Notes under the pieces: model-generated
The model's database searches: none
Seen by the model: the letters and a program-made list of their open reading frames with translations, nothing else
Told to the model about the DNA's origin: nothing
Translations under genes and position numbers: made by a program
NCBI GenBank assembly: GCA_001599595.1
Contig: BCHH01000002.1
Coordinates: forward strand, 2,074,053-2,138,052
DNA: 64,000 nucleotides
Direction of reading: 5' to 3'
Source: Beverwykella pulmonaria
Taxonomy: Eukaryota; Ascomycota; Dothideomycetes; Pleosporales; Melanommataceae
Shown here: positions 46,648 through 58,935 of the stretch, in pieces
How the letters are laid out: each line of letters starts with the position of its first letter
Position numbering within the stretch: the first letter of the stretch is position 1

Positions 46648-47261
46648 ATTGCACGATTTGGAATATCAACACGATAAGAGAAGTTTGTGAGGTGAAGGAA
46701 GGACAGCAAGACCCTGAAAAGCCCAGAAAATAGGGTTGAAAAAATAGCACAGCTGTTGCTGCGGGATGAGCTCACAAGCTATCATAAGAGCTGCTAGCAT
46801 GGTGGGGGTTGGACTGTTACTGCTTAGTGAGAGCTCCGATAATCGATAATCGAGCAATTGGCCGCCTGTTGGGCTGCTGTTCATTGGATTTGCCACAGGG
46901 CCTGATTCATAATTGCCCCTCCTGCCCATCTCTTGGAGAAAGGTGGAGATCATGAGTGTGGCTTGATCCGCTTTTCTGGGGATCAGCTGGCTATTGCCCG
47001 CGGGAGTGGCTACAAAAAGCAGCCTTCGGCTTTCCTTTCTGACACGGTAGAGCCGAAGGAACGTGGGGAGAAATGTCCGTTGAAATTGGACCAGTGTGTG
47101 ATTTGTCTGCGAGAGGTGACATTGCGATGGGATGTCGTCGCCGTTGATAAGCCACGTTTCGGCGAAACTTTGTTCCAACTTGGCCAAGGCTTCAAAGCAC
47201 CTTATTCCGCGACATCACCAGCTCTGCCCAAGGCGCGTCCCAATTCCAACCCATCTCCACC
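46648..47261. promoter_or_regulatory. 614-bp divergent promoter region
   Basis: Lies between the start codons of the FGGY kinase (minus) and the EMC10-like gene (plus). No gene with convincing composition lies inside. No specific site identified. Confidence 0.45.
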
Positions 47262-47879
47262 ATGCTCCTCTCCAAGCTCCTACTGCTCCCTTTCGCCGTC
47301 GCGTCCTCCGTAACAGTATACGTTCACTCACTGCACGCCCCGGGCGACACCAGCGCCGCCTCACCTCTCCCATCCCCGACCCCCATCGCGCAAATCGAAT
47401 ACGATGCAGACACATCCACTGGGACGTTAGCGTCCTACACACCGCCGACAGGCTCCTACTCGCACCAGCATCTCCTGCGCATTGGCCTCACCGATCCGAA
47501 ATCAGGGCATTGGCGCGGTGTCGTGACGTCTGCCGCTAGCTTCGCTGAGGAGTACAAGAAGAAGTTCGTTATTTATGTTGATGAAAAGGGAGAGGTGTAC
47601 CATGTTGGGTTTGGCGCAAGTGCGAGGGGTACAGGAGATGAGGTCGAGGTCGAAGTTGTGAAGAAGGGAAGCGGCGCGAAGCCTGTGCTGAACAGGCCTG
47701 TGGTGCTGAATGCTGAAGGGAAGCTGGAATCCAAGGAACCGGAGAAGACGTTCTTGCAGAAGTAAGCGGAATTCATGCATATTCCAGACATTCGAAGTCG
47801 CTAATGTTTGCGCAGATATTGGTGGGCTATTGCTCTGTTCGTCGTCGTCCAACTGGTATCTGGAGGTGGAGACAAGTGA
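47262..47879 (+). CDS. EMC10-like ER membrane protein complex subunit
   Basis: Two exons (47262-47761 and 47816-47879) encode 187 residues. A signal peptide (MLLSKLLLLPFAVASS) leads into a beta-rich lumenal domain (about 16-160). After EKTFLQKYWW a single C-terminal TM (AIALFVVVQLV) ends in GGGDK, which matches the layout and the Gly-rich end of EMC10 in other eukaryotes. EMC inserts and folds multi-pass membrane proteins in the ER. The short second exon supplies the TM: the 54-bp intron (GTAAGC..GCGCAG) is in phase, while reading through it gives a stop after two codons. Similarity elsewhere is low, so the call rests on architecture. Confidence 0.72.
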
Positions 47880-48318
47880 GGAAAGAGCATTGAAAGGAAT
47901 TTCCCATAGCTGGGTTTGTACGTTGGAGTTGGGAGCAATTCGGCGTCGAGAAGCACATGCATAGATACCTTGGTACTCAATCAGACATTGATATACAAGA
48001 AGAGTTCAAAACGCTTCATACAGGTCACTAGTTGTAACATAAGACGAAGATGGCAGATAACGTTCATTTCCTATTATAAATATCCAAAATCGGCTACCCT
48101 GCGTTGGAGGCCATCTTGAACATCATAACATCGCTAATTCCGGGCTAATGCATTCAAACCAATGAGAAAACGCCTGGGGTGCCGCTTATGTCGCTTTCTG
48201 CGCCCCGAATCCTCAATCACGCTCGCAGATCCGAGTGTATCATCGATTGTGGAGTGGGTATCGTACATGTATAATCTCAAAAGAACGGGAGCCTAAGACT
48301 CTGAACCTATGCGGACTC
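47880..48318. other. Convergent 3' intergenic region
   Basis: Separates the ends of the EMC10-like gene (plus) and the RRM gene (minus). No gene seen. Confidence 0.4.
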
Positions 48319-49231
48319 TCAGTACCGCCTACGGGGGCCCTTCGGCGGTTCCCTGTGGTTGTTGTTCTCGTCGAACCCAAACCGGCCATCCTGAAAGCTG
48401 CCAGATCGAGCCCCTCCATTTGTGTCCAGATCCATATCATCAAAGGATGATTGCACAGCGCGAGCTGCTGGTCGAGGATGGGCGATTGCGGCGTTGGGGG
48501 TGTTGAGGGCGTTCTTCAAGTACACGTAAAGGACTCTGCCGTCGGCCTTATTTCAAGTTAGAATCGTGCATTGCCACGATGACCGGGTCACTAACCTTCT
48601 GGTTATTGAATGTAGAAATAACCTTGTCTGCGTTCTCCCTGGTGTCGAAGACTACCTCTACCATGACCGTCGGGGTTGCAGTCATCAGCTTGCAGCTTTG
48701 AATCTCCCCATAAGGAGCCATTGCAGCCACAACATCAGCAGCGGTAGTCCCCGGTGCAAAGTTGCTAGCAACAACAGTATAGGGACCGCCTGTAGCAACT
48801 CCACGAATGCTGAAGCCGGGAGCCTCGTCGCGCGCTGCGGGGACGGCGTTGTTTCGCGTATTGGTCTGAATGGCGGAGCGGAACTTGTCGAATGTGCGCG
48901 TGTTGCGGTCGATCTGAGAAGCAGAAGCTGTCCGATTGAAGGGTTTCGCAGGCGCCCCGGAGTTATTGAGTTTGTGAAGGTCGTGCTGCCATTTGCCTTC
49001 AATGCTGCCTCCGACAGTAGGTTTTGCGGAAGACGACCGGGGTTTGTTGACGCCGCTTATGCGACTCATAAGCGTAGGTTTCTGTGAAGCGGTGCGCGTG
49101 GTGAGAGCTCCCGCGCCAGAGCCATTAGCTTTGCGGCCGCGGCTGCCCAGGATCTCTTGCGCGATGGCTTCTTTCTTCTTCCGTTCACGCGCCTCCTTGA
49201 CGAAGTCTGCAAAGGACGTATTCTCGGCCAT
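48319..49231 (-). CDS. RRM-domain protein, fungal
   Basis: Two exons (49231-48596 and 48546-48319) encode 287 residues. The start MAENTSFADFVKEARERKKKEAIAQEIL is a charged helix (quoted here only in outline); the frame extends upstream only to a TTG, so ATG 49231 is chosen. Residues 80-140 are basic and disordered. An RRM follows (about 143-224): GPYTVVASNFAP as RNP2, GEIQSCKLM, and TVMVEVVFDTRENADKVI around RNP1. The 49-bp intron (GTTAGT..AATAAG) falls late in the domain, and splicing restores NNQK-ADGRVLYVYLK, the last beta strand. The C-terminal tail is Arg/Asn/Gly-rich. A nuclear role in mRNA handling is likely by family only; no specific orthologue is claimed. Confidence 0.8.
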
Positions 49232-50820
49232 TTTTGGGTGGATTGGATGCGACGGGATGACAGTGGTGGTGATGGCGGCGGTGATCGAAGTTGCGGATGC
49301 GGATGCGGGATCGAGGAGAGACGAATGCGCGCGGTGGTTGGCGGTTTGGTTGGAGCGCGTTTTCAAGAAGCACGGTCCCCCACTAGCACTGCACTAAGGA
49401 AGAACCTTCCTCCGGGTAGTAGAAAACTCGATCGCGTCCCTCGTCTTTCCTCCACCTAACCGCAGCACCAACTTTGTAAGTTGCCCCCTCCCTTCACGCC
49501 CCTTTATCATGATGAACTTTCGTGTCGCCCCTATCAGACCTACAATGGTGATCGACCCTCCAAGCCAAATGGAATTTTCTGATATTTATGCCTACCTAGC
49601 TGTTCCGTGCAATAACGATGTACTACATATCGCTAACCCTTCAAAGTGCAGTGAACATGCGATCGCTTCGAATCTCAGCGACGATACTCATAGAGAGCTG
49701 TGTGCTTCTGTAGAATGCCGTCAATGGTAAATTTCTTCTCCATTCTTTTCTCCGCGTTACATGATGAGCAACATACATAAAATTCCGACACAAAATATCG
49801 TGGGGAATAAACAAGTTCGATTACCTGATATTCTCCCCCACAATGCGCTTCACCATCGATTTTGCAGTTGATCTTTGCTAATCTCATTCAGGGCCTATCT
49901 CGCTCATTTTTGCGTAGGCGCCACTATTGTAGTCAGCTAATCCGCAGTCACTCTCCGGATGCACGTACGACACAAGGTACGCGGGATTCTTTATATTCTT
50001 GTTGCTTTGCTGTGATGAAACAAATTTCCATGCTAACACTGAAGGGATACGTCCCTGATGCTGTCAAATCTTTAGACTTTTCATCTTTCAACTGATGCTT
50101 TTTCACAATCAATTTGTACTCTCAAGTCGTGTCTGAAGTTTTGACTAACTTGTTTTAAGTAGATCCCAAGCTGCAATATGCGCAAGCTCCTCGGACCCGT
50201 TGACGACGCAAATTTCTCTCGGATACGCAATATGCGCTTCTCGCTTGTCGCTTGTCGGTCCATGACCTGTTCTCACACACTCATTCGTAAAAGAAGACGC
50301 TTTGCAATACTGCCTGGCATGATGCACATATAAAGTGATCGGACATGGCCCGATTCATCATGGAACAGAGCACTGAGGTAGGTGGAGGAATGCATGCTGT
50401 ATGAGACGGTCAATGGAGGGGACTTGGAAGGACAATGCGTTGTAGAATAGTTGGTATGTTGCCTCTCAGAAATAAGAAGAGTCAGACCATCTTCAACGCC
50501 AACGTTCGCGCAAGCGGCCATTGCGCACAGCAGAAGTACCCCAACTGGCAAGCACTGTCAATCTGAAATCTTGAAACTCAACTAAACCTTTGTTTGTACG
50601 ATATGGTGTCTATTTACTACAAGGTCTAAAATAGTGGGGTATCTCAAAAAAATCTACGAGTCTCCAATACATCTACAATGCCGATGACCTGAACCGAGGA
50701 CTGTCTATATGTATCTAGTTCCAATTTGTATGCATCAAAAGTCACATAAACCGTCGCCAGCTCCAATCATGTTCACCCCACATCATCGTGCCATCGTACC
50801 CTCCAACCCCCTTTTGAAGC
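49232..50820. other. Gene-free stretch at left edge of the GlcNAc cluster
   Basis: The first part is the RRM gene promoter. From 49500 to 50800 only short, unconvincing frames occur. No transposon ends or RNA genes were recognised. This 1.6-kb gap marks the left border of the GlcNAc gene group. Confidence 0.4.
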
Positions 50821-52199
50821 TCAATCTGCACTCACGGGCCTCTCAAAGACCATCTCCCCAAACTTCCACACCTGATCAACAACCAATTTCTTCTCGCCAC
50901 CAACTTCGCCCTCTTGCAAATCCAGCACCACCAAATCCGCATCTGCGCCCTCTCCCAAAGTACCCTTCACACCCTCCATGCCCAACATCCTCGCGGGCGT
51001 CTCGGTAACCGCTTTCAGCGCCTCGGGCACACTCGCGCCCGTCCAATTCATAAAATTCGTCACACACTCCACAAGCTCAATGCTACTTCCCGCGATCTTC
51101 CCGTTCTCCTCCAGTGTTAACAGCGCACCTTTCTTGATAATCCGCGACCCATTCGTCCAGTCGTAGATCCCGTCTGGCATGCCCGCGAGCCGCATTGCAT
51201 CGGTGACGAGGATGAGGCCATGAGGATGCGCGTTCCAGGCGATCTTTATTGAGGTGGGGTGGAGATGGATGCCGTCTGCTATAATGCCAAAGTAGGGTTT
51301 TTCATGGGCGTGCGAGGATGTGCCGAGGAGGCCGAAGATGCCTGGATTGCGGTGGTGGAGGGGTCTCATGGCGTTGAAGAGGTGCGTTATCATTTTTGCG
51401 CCCGAGGAGATGCCCTGTTGGGCTTCTTCGTAGGTCGCGTCCGAGTGGCCAATTGAGACGGCGATGTTGAGGGCAGTGAGTGAGGCTATGGCTGATAAGG
51501 CGCCGGGGAGCTCGGGTGCGAGGGTCACGAGTTTGATAGGGGAGGGGGATGAGAGGTTGGTCGGGCCGTAACAGGAGGCGAGGTCAGAGAAGCCGTCTGA
51601 GGGTGTAAGGAGGACGGCGGTGTTGTGGATGCCGTTTCTGACGGGGTTGATGAAGGGGCCTTCGCAATGGGCGCCGAGGGACTCGGAGCCGTAACTTGGG
51701 TCACGAAGGGGTCCTGATGGAGCGAGGAAGGGTAGAGCCTATGCTGAGTTAGATGAAATTTGGGTTGAATGACCCGTGAGCCAAAAGGGTGAGTCTTGAC
51801 CTTATGATAGACCTCGGGCCGTTGAGATGTCAACGTTGGTAGGTAGGACGTCACACCAGTAGTGATAAGACTTCTGTTGACACGGCGAACTCCCTTGCTA
51901 TAGCCAACCGTGCCATCCTCCGGTATGACTGAGAAGTCGAACCCATAGGCACCGTTGAGTTGTACGTCGATGAGACCAGGTGAAAGGATGCGTCCTCCAA
52001 GATCGATGATGTTGTCAGGAGCTGCGCGGTGGCCATAGAGGATCTCTTGTCCGTTCAAGATTTTGCCGCTCACGGAGCTAATCCAAAGGTCTTCTTTGAC
52101 GAGCTCGTTGCCTTTGACTAAAAGGCAGTTGGTAAACTTGGTTACACCATTTTCTTGAATACTGGTGTCGAGGCCGTCGACAGGACAAATGGACGGCAT
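50821..52199 (-). CDS. dac1: N-acetylglucosamine-6-phosphate deacetylase
   Basis: Two exons (52199-51801 and 51738-50821) encode 438 residues. The enzyme removes acetate from GlcNAc-6-P to give GlcN-6-P in the cytosol, the second step of GlcNAc use. Family marks are all present: PGLIDVQLNGAYGFDFS (74-90), HCEGPF with metal-binding Glu159, GHSDA (His231), THLFNAM (His252), DGIHLHP and LVTDAM with catalytic Asp313. As in other eukaryotic members the first metal His is replaced by Gln in DVQ. The 62-bp intron (GTCAAG donor, GCATAG acceptor) is in phase; the donor is weak but joins VYHK-ALPFLAPS as expected. It is divergently paired with the GH3 gene across 629 bp. Confidence 0.92.
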
Positions 52200-52828
52200 C
52201 TTCGGGCAGTAAGTGGTTAAAATAGTGACAAGAGGAAAAGTGGAGCAGATTAATAGAGACGGAGATGTAAAGAATTCTATATCAGCCGGATATGGAAGGG
52301 TGCGGTTGAGACAAGCTCAACGAGTTTGAAAACGTAAACAGAGGCCTACCACACTTTTATCTAGACTACACCCCTACAATCTCATCTGCGATGACGTTGA
52401 TCACCTGTCATGGACGAGTGAGGTTCAACGTCGACGTTTCGAGGTTCGCCGCTTCAAACCGCCTGTCTGGGTTGCAGCATGGTAGTTGAGCGGGACTCGA
52501 TGTGACACAGCGATAAGCCTTTTCGCGTTCGCGCAAAAGCCTTGGTCAGTCGCGGTAGCATTACCAAAGGTGGTATTGAAAGGAACTATGTTGGATAGTG
52601 CGATGCTGGTGGTGTCACCTGCGACGGGCTGACAGGTGAGGTCTCGATAGGTGGTGGCCAAAGCTTGGCGCCATCTCTCATCCAGCTCGTTCGTGAATGC
52701 TACCGTTGCAGACGTGCCTCCCATCACCATTCATTGTTAACAAACCGCTCCGAGTCACGCCCAAGCATCGCCCGCATACCACAGACTCGGCTCGCGTCTC
52801 GAGGCCAACCACGACAAGCCTTGTCATT
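52200..52828. promoter_or_regulatory. Divergent promoter of dac1 and the GH3 gene
   Basis: This 629-bp region drives the deacetylase leftward and the glucosaminidase rightward, so both are probably controlled together by the RON1-like factor encoded 4.4 kb away. The minus-strand frame 52425-52730 inside it has no recognised domain. I could not assign a binding site. Confidence 0.5.
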
Positions 52829-55800
52829 ATGGCGAACAAGCCCGGCCAGCTGGACCCAGTATGGGATGATCTCGATAGGTATGCATCTCCGCTTCACGCT
52901 CCGACACCAACGTCAACGCTATGTGACGAACAACCGACTGACAGGGTTGCGATGCAGGACGATGGTGGGTCTCTTGTCGGGTTGCTGTCAAAGTGGACCG
53001 AGCTAATGGTGTTCGGTAAAGGGCCAACTGTTCATGATGGGATTCGACGGAACATCTGTCACGCCGCAAATCAGAACCCTGATCGAACAGCACCATCTGG
53101 GATGCATTCTGTTAACTGCCAAGAATCTGAAATGTGAGCAATCTCTGCTTGGGCATGAAAGCCACGTGGCTGGAGGTTGTTTACTAATGTACTCTAGCCG
53201 CCGAGGAAACAACAAAACTCTGTTATGAGCTTCAAAAAATTGCACATGATGCTGGCCATCCTGTACCACTGGCAATTGGCATTGATCAAGAGAATGGGGG
53301 GGTCAACAGTCTATTCGACGAGATCTACATTCGCCAATACCCAAGCAATATGGGTATTGCGGCTGCCGGCTCAACTGAACTCGCCTTCGAGGTAGCAAAA
53401 GCAACTGCTCAAGAGATATCTGCCTGTGGAATCAACTGGATCTTCGGACCGTGCCTGGACGTACTGACTAACGCCCGAAACCAACCTCTGGGTGTCAGGA
53501 CTGCCGGCGATGACCCTCAAGAAGTATCTGCGTATGGTATTGCATTCATCAAAGGCTACAAGGAGGCTGGAATCGTAACTTTGGGGAAGCATTTCCCATC
53601 CTATGGCAATTTGGAATTTTTGGGATCGACCCTAGATGTTCCCATCATCACCGAGTCTTTAGAGCAGCTCAGCCTGAGCGCCCTCATACCATTCCGCAAC
53701 GCAATCCGGGAAGGTCTCGACTCCATGATGGTTGGAGGCTGTGCCATGGCATCGGCTGGTCTTAACGCTATGCATGCCTGCCTCTCGGAGCAGGTGGTTG
53801 ATGGATTGCTTCGTTCTGACCTCAATTTCAACGGCGTAGTTGTCTCAGAATGCCTGGAGATGGATGCCCTGAGTCACAACATTGGCGTCGGCGGAGGTAC
53901 TGTTATGGCTGTCAATGCTGGGTGCGATGTTGTGCTCCTCTGCCGCTCGTTTTCCGTGCAGCAGGAGGCTCTCAAGGGGCTGAAGACTGGCATCGAAAAC
54001 GCTATGATCTCAAAGGAAAGAATCTACAACTCCCTTCAGCGGGTATTGACTATGAAGCTAAAGTGCACGTCTTGGGAGAAGGCACTGAATCCCCCTGGTA
54101 TTAACTTTCTGGAGACACTGCAACCATCACACACCGCCTTATCGACGAAAGCGTATAATGGCTCCATTACGGTGGTCCGGGATAAGAACCGACTTCTCCC
54201 ACTCTCCAACATCCTTGAACCGGAGGAAGAACTGCTGCTGTTAACACCACTCGTAAAGCCGCTGGCCGCATCTGCCGCCTCTCGAGCGCTATCCGAAACC
54301 GCCGCCACAGCATCTCCAGAACCGGCTGTGTGGGAGCGAAGTGCGTCGGTTATGAGCGGAGAGCGTGTTTTCAGAGAATTAGGGAGATCTTTAGCCCGAC
54401 AGCGAAGTGGACGCATACTCCACACCTCTTATACGGCGAACGGTGTCCGACCTGTGCATGAGAATCTCATCAACCGAGCAAGTGCCATCATTGTGCTGAC
54501 GGCAGACGCAAATCGTAACTTATACCAACACGGTTTCACGAAGCACGTGTCGATGATATGCAACATGCAGTACACAACCGGCGGTGAGAAGCGGGAGAAG
54601 CCATTGATTGTGGTCGCTGTTAGCTCACCGTACGACTTCGCAATGGACACCTCTATAGGCACATACATCTGTACCTACGATTTCACAGAGACTGCCCTCA
54701 ACTCCCTAGTTAAGGTGCTATATGGAGAACTATCGCCCTCTGGAACCCTGCCCGGGACGATTAGCAAGAGCCAAAAACTCCAGCATTCTAAACAGCACTG
54801 GCTGGTCGAGACATTTAATGAGGAGCGAGATGCTCTTGCACTTGATGCTCTCATCACGGCAGTCATGGAAGGAACTTCGCCGAACCAACGCTCGGAGCTG
54901 TCAAGTGCAACATCCAACTCCTTCATACTTAACCACGAAGAAGTCCAAGAAACACATTTTGTTGTCCGCAATAGTAGTACACAAGCCTTGTATGGATTTT
55001 GCTCGACCTATTTCTTCAAAACTACAGGCACCGGTGTTATTGGCGCGTTATTTGTTGACCCTGCGAGGCGGAAGCTGTCAATTGGCCTTTCGCTGCACAA
55101 CAGAGCTATTCGAACGCTTCTGCAAATGGAAGGAATCAAGCGGTTTCAGTTGGGTTCACGGCTGCCAAGTATCTTTCTTGGGATTCCGACTGGCCATGGG
55201 GCGGAGCGGAAACGTCTGCGATCGTGGTTTGCCAATCTTGGTTGGAATGCTGCCCTCTCTAGGCCAGTGTGCAACATGGTGGCGCGCAACCTATTAAACT
55301 GGTCTCCGCCAGAGGGCATGGCAAAGAGTCTGGCAAGTGCTGGGTCTCAATTTGATCTAGTTTACGGATGGGACTACGCTGGGCCGATTCTAGATCACAT
55401 AAAGACAAGCTCTCGCCCAGGGCTGGCGGAGGTGTACAAGCTGGCGCTCTCGGATCCCTCATCTTGCGGCATCATTCGTGCCAAACGGCCCGAGGACGGA
55501 GCACTGTTAGGCACAGTTGTGCTCTACAACAACCAGTCACGACTGTCAGAGTTTATACCTCCGCTGAGGGATCTGAACGAGGCTGCCGGTGGTATATCAT
55601 CGCCAGTAATAGCTCCTGGGGTGGGAGAATACTCGACTCTGCTTCAGGGTCTGATTCTGCTGGGCATGCGGCAGATCAAGGCCCAGGGCTGCAATGCCTG
55701 TCTGCTCGACTACGTAAGTGACAATTCGTATCCCCAATGTTCAAATGCAAACTAATATGCGTGTAGATGGATGGCGACGGAAACTTTGACGGCTTCTCGG

Positions 55801-55880
55801 CGATGGGCTTCGATGTGATGCACACGTTTGAAGAGGTGAGTTGCGATGCTGCGACGTGGACTATGATCCCACCGTCGTGA
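52829..55880 (+). CDS. nag3: GH3 beta-N-acetylglucosaminidase with C-terminal GNAT-like domain
   Basis: Five exons (52829-52878, 52958-52964, 53022-53133, 53198-55713, 55767-55880) encode 932 residues. The GH3 part (about 10-560) should cleave terminal GlcNAc from chitin fragments or glycans: it has GQLFMMGFDG, AIGIDQENGGVNSL, KHFPSYG (from 187) and VVSECLEMDAL (nucleophile region, about 271-281). The usual nucleophile motif TDDLEM reads SECLEM, and the KHFPGHG..DSH acid/base loop reads KHFPSYG. Residues of about 630-900 form a GNAT acetyltransferase-like region (VIGALFVDPARRKLSIGLSL, later GVGEYSTLLQGLILLGMRQ). No signal peptide is seen, so it is probably intracellular. Exon 2 is only 7 nt; it is needed to join WDDLDR-TM-GQLFMMG in phase. 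Family layout and neighbours fit NAG3 of the Trichoderma GlcNAc cluster. Confidence 0.88.
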
Positions 55881-57275
55881 CACGGCTAGAGAACATGATT
55901 TGGCGTGCTGGAAATATGATTAGACAACAACGGTTCTCCTTTTTGGGAAAGAAAAGCTATTAGTGTTTTGGATACCCTGGCGCTAGGGGGTTTCTGCTCG
56001 CCTTGCACCCCATGTCGTCACCTGGGGGCATCTAGCGCAAAGGTCTCTTTAGCACAGACAATAGGACACAAGAGGATATTAGTTAGTCCTTTTACCGTTT
56101 ACTTCACTATTCCAACGTTCGCTTGATGGAGGCGACATGCGCCGGCTTGGCAGGTACGGGTCGGAACGCGTCGCCGAAAGTCTGGCCCGGCTGCGAGTGT
56201 TCTGCTATGGCGAGCGTGCGGGCGTGTGATAGAGTGCTTGGTGGCGTGGCGGATCGGTTCTAGCTGCTGCTGAAGTCATTTCGGGATGCCTCTCCCGGCT
56301 CGCGCTGGCTCGCTGCTGATACGGCACCGACCACTCGGCTACTTCGGCCGCACGCACAACCTGGGGCAGCAAGTCGATTCGCAGCGTGACACACGCCCAA
56401 TCTCGCTCTGCCCTCTCTGCGTCGGGACAGGCAGAGTGCACAACGCAGAGACGCTCGCACTGCTCGTCCATCCAGACGTCGAAATAGAGCTCCGCACCCG
56501 TCTGGCGTTGACGTGCGGTTCGAGCCCCAACCTGGCACTCAAGCGGCCTGCGAGTCCTGAAACACGAGGGCTGAATGGCGCACTTGCGCCCCGCTGATCC
56601 CCAAGTTCAACGGCCGTGTTCGAGAAGCTTTCCGGATGGGGTGCCTAGTCCGCCGCTCGTCGGCGAGATGGAGATGAAGGCACAGTGAGAACGCAGCAGC
56701 CCGCTGCCTCTTGAACAGTATGGCGATAGAGACCAGGGCGCAGCACCCGCTGCATGTCGCCCTTTAGCCAGGCGCGTCTTCTACTGCCGCTCTTGTGCAG
56801 ACAAGTCGAAGTAGGACGGCCTTCCGGGGCTTGGCCCAACCTGCATGTGATCTCTTCGGGCTCCCTCCCGTCGGTCGCACAGCTTGAGCAGCAACGGCCC
56901 CCAGAGACAGCACAGGCTGTCGGAGTTTTGCTTCGTGCGCGTGCTGGACGAGTCGTCGCCACTGTCGCTGTCGCTATCGCCTGCCCCCATCGTTCGCGTC
57001 TGTCGTCCAGCCAGCTGCTCGCTCCTGCTCCGCTGACTGAACCTGCTGCTGCTGTCTGTTCACGATTCCACCCGAGTTGTTCGCCAACACCCCAGCCTCC
57101 CGCTGGCGCATCCTTCTCCCCATCTTTGCCAAATATCACCAGACGGCGCCTCACCTCACCTCCCACCATTCGCTCCCTCCACTTGCCACTGCTAGCGCTC
57201 CTCTTACTTTTCCCATGAGCGCATGTACTTCCTCTCCCCAAACCTGCTTCACCCGGCCCCGACCGCAGACGAACC
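55881..57275. promoter_or_regulatory. Promoter and leader of the RON1-like gene
   Basis: About 1.4 kb between the GH3 stop and the next start. Frames here are GC-rich and unconvincing. A long 5' leader is likely, as usual for fungal regulatory genes. No specific site was identified. Confidence 0.4.
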
Positions 57276-58935
57276 ATGGAGGGCTTCGATACCATCACCA
57301 TGTCCTATATGACAGGCCCAATGTCACTTCAGAACGTAACAGGGCCAGACCAGCAGCTTCCAGTGTCCATGATGCCGCTTGACCCACTCGTTCAGCGCTC
57401 GAGTTACGACCCCGAGACCTTCGCCAAGTAAGCAGACCTGTGCCGCCATGGCTGCCTTTGCATTGCTAACACGCCTGCACAGCACCGAGGACACATTCGG
57501 ACAGCAACAGATCTCACAAGCCCAACCACTGCAGCGCTTCTCGAACACATACGAGGACCCGTTTTCAGACGTTTTAAGCGGCTACGACCAATCTGTCCAC
57601 CAGGAGCCGAGTGGCCCCCCCGAGAGCCCCAGCATCGAGCGTGACAACAAGCTTCTCAGCTTCTCCCTCCCCAATATTCCCTATGCCATTCTCGACTATG
57701 CAATGCGAAGGGTGTCTATATCCATTTCCGCACAACTCCATGGCATGTTCTTCCTCGCCGAATCGCCCTGGGCTACTGCCGGCGATGTGGCGGCACCTCC
57801 CACCGAGTTGACCTGCTATCGAAGAAACTTGTTCCAGATAACGGGCACAATCACCTTACCAAGAAGCCTCCAATTCCTTATGACTGACCAAGGCGACCAG
57901 ATCCCCATACTTGGTCAAGAGCTCACAATATCTGCGACCGAGTCGCTCGAGGGAAACCCCGTGAAGATCATATCAGTGCCTTGGAAAACACCTGCGAGTA
58001 GCACAGTTTCTGTAGAAGACAAAACTGAGAAGGAGCCCCCTTCCTATCCCTTAGACCTATCTTCTGGGCAAGACATGGATTCAGACTATGTCAATTTCCC
58101 AATCAGCTGGAAGAGGCTTCAGTTTCGGATAGCAACAGCAAACAATGGTCGGAGGAAGGAGCTACAGCAGCACTTTGTTGTGCGATTAAAAGTGGTGGCG
58201 ACCCTCGCCACCGGGGCAAAAGTCCCTATATGTGAAGTCCACTCCGGCGCCATCATCGTACGAGGACGCAGTCCGCGAAACTTCCAGTCCCGCAAGGATT
58301 TGCCCATCAGCGGTGGCGCTGGATCTACCCGAAAGTCTTCGCACATGTCCCAACAACCGACAAGAACCTCTACTGGTGAAACAAACCATACCAATCAGAG
58401 CAATGTTCAGAGTAACCATACCACAAATAATAAGCCCATGGATGTTCTACAACTCCCTTTTGAATTCCCAGGCGACATGCCTTTGTCTCCAGACTTTTTG
58501 GACTGGAAGATACAACAGGGCGTGGCCTTGACTGTTATACCTGATCAGCCGTCGGTCCAAATGCATCCAATGACTCCGTATGCGCAGTCCACTCCCGAAA
58601 TTTCAAGGAATATGCAACCGCAACGGTCAGCCATGGCTCCGGTATCATTGTCGTTGACGGATGATGAGCCAAAGAAATCAGCATCACCGTCTGAACACGC
58701 GAAAAAGAGAGCTACCCCGGCGAGGCCACCTTCATTCTCACTCAACCTCATCAGCAGCCCTGATGAAAGTGCTGATCTGTTGTATGAATACTTTCCACTC
58801 GGCCTCGATGACTGGATGCCGCCCGTTGATGCTGTTTATCGTCCACATGTTGTCCACCACACAAACCTTCCCCAGGATCCCAAGGCACTGGCCGTGAAGA
58901 ACAAGTCCAAACGCTATTTTTCTGATGCTTGGTGA
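57276..58935 (+). CDS. ron1: NDT80/PhoG-type transcription factor, RON1-like
   Basis: Two exons (57276-57427 and 57483-58935) encode 534 residues. After an acidic, Gln/Met-rich N terminus, an NDT80 DNA-binding domain spans about residues 95-300: LLSFSLPNIPYAILDYAMRR, AAQLHGMFFLAES-like (here SAQLHGMFFLAESPW), CYRRNLFQITGT, a WKRLQFRIATANNGRRKE strand and LKVVATL ending in IIVRGRSPRNFQSRK. The C terminus is Ser/Pro/Asn-rich and should be disordered. RON1 of Trichoderma reesei, an Ndt80-like factor, activates the GlcNAc catabolic gene cluster in which it lies. Position next to dac1, nag3 and the kinase gene supports the same role here. The 55-bp intron (GTAAGC..TGCACAG, with GCTAAC) is in phase. 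Other NDT80 paralogues (XprG, meiotic Ndt80) are less likely given the context. Confidence 0.88.

Noticed and set aside
52425..52730. Possible 101-residue minus-strand gene in the dac1/GH3 promoter
   Set aside because: No domain, no splice partner, and it sits in a promoter region; coding capacity not supported.
52697..53137. 146-codon frame reading through the GH3 introns
   Set aside because: It shares only the first exon with the GH3 gene; the rest is intron and wrong-frame sequence.
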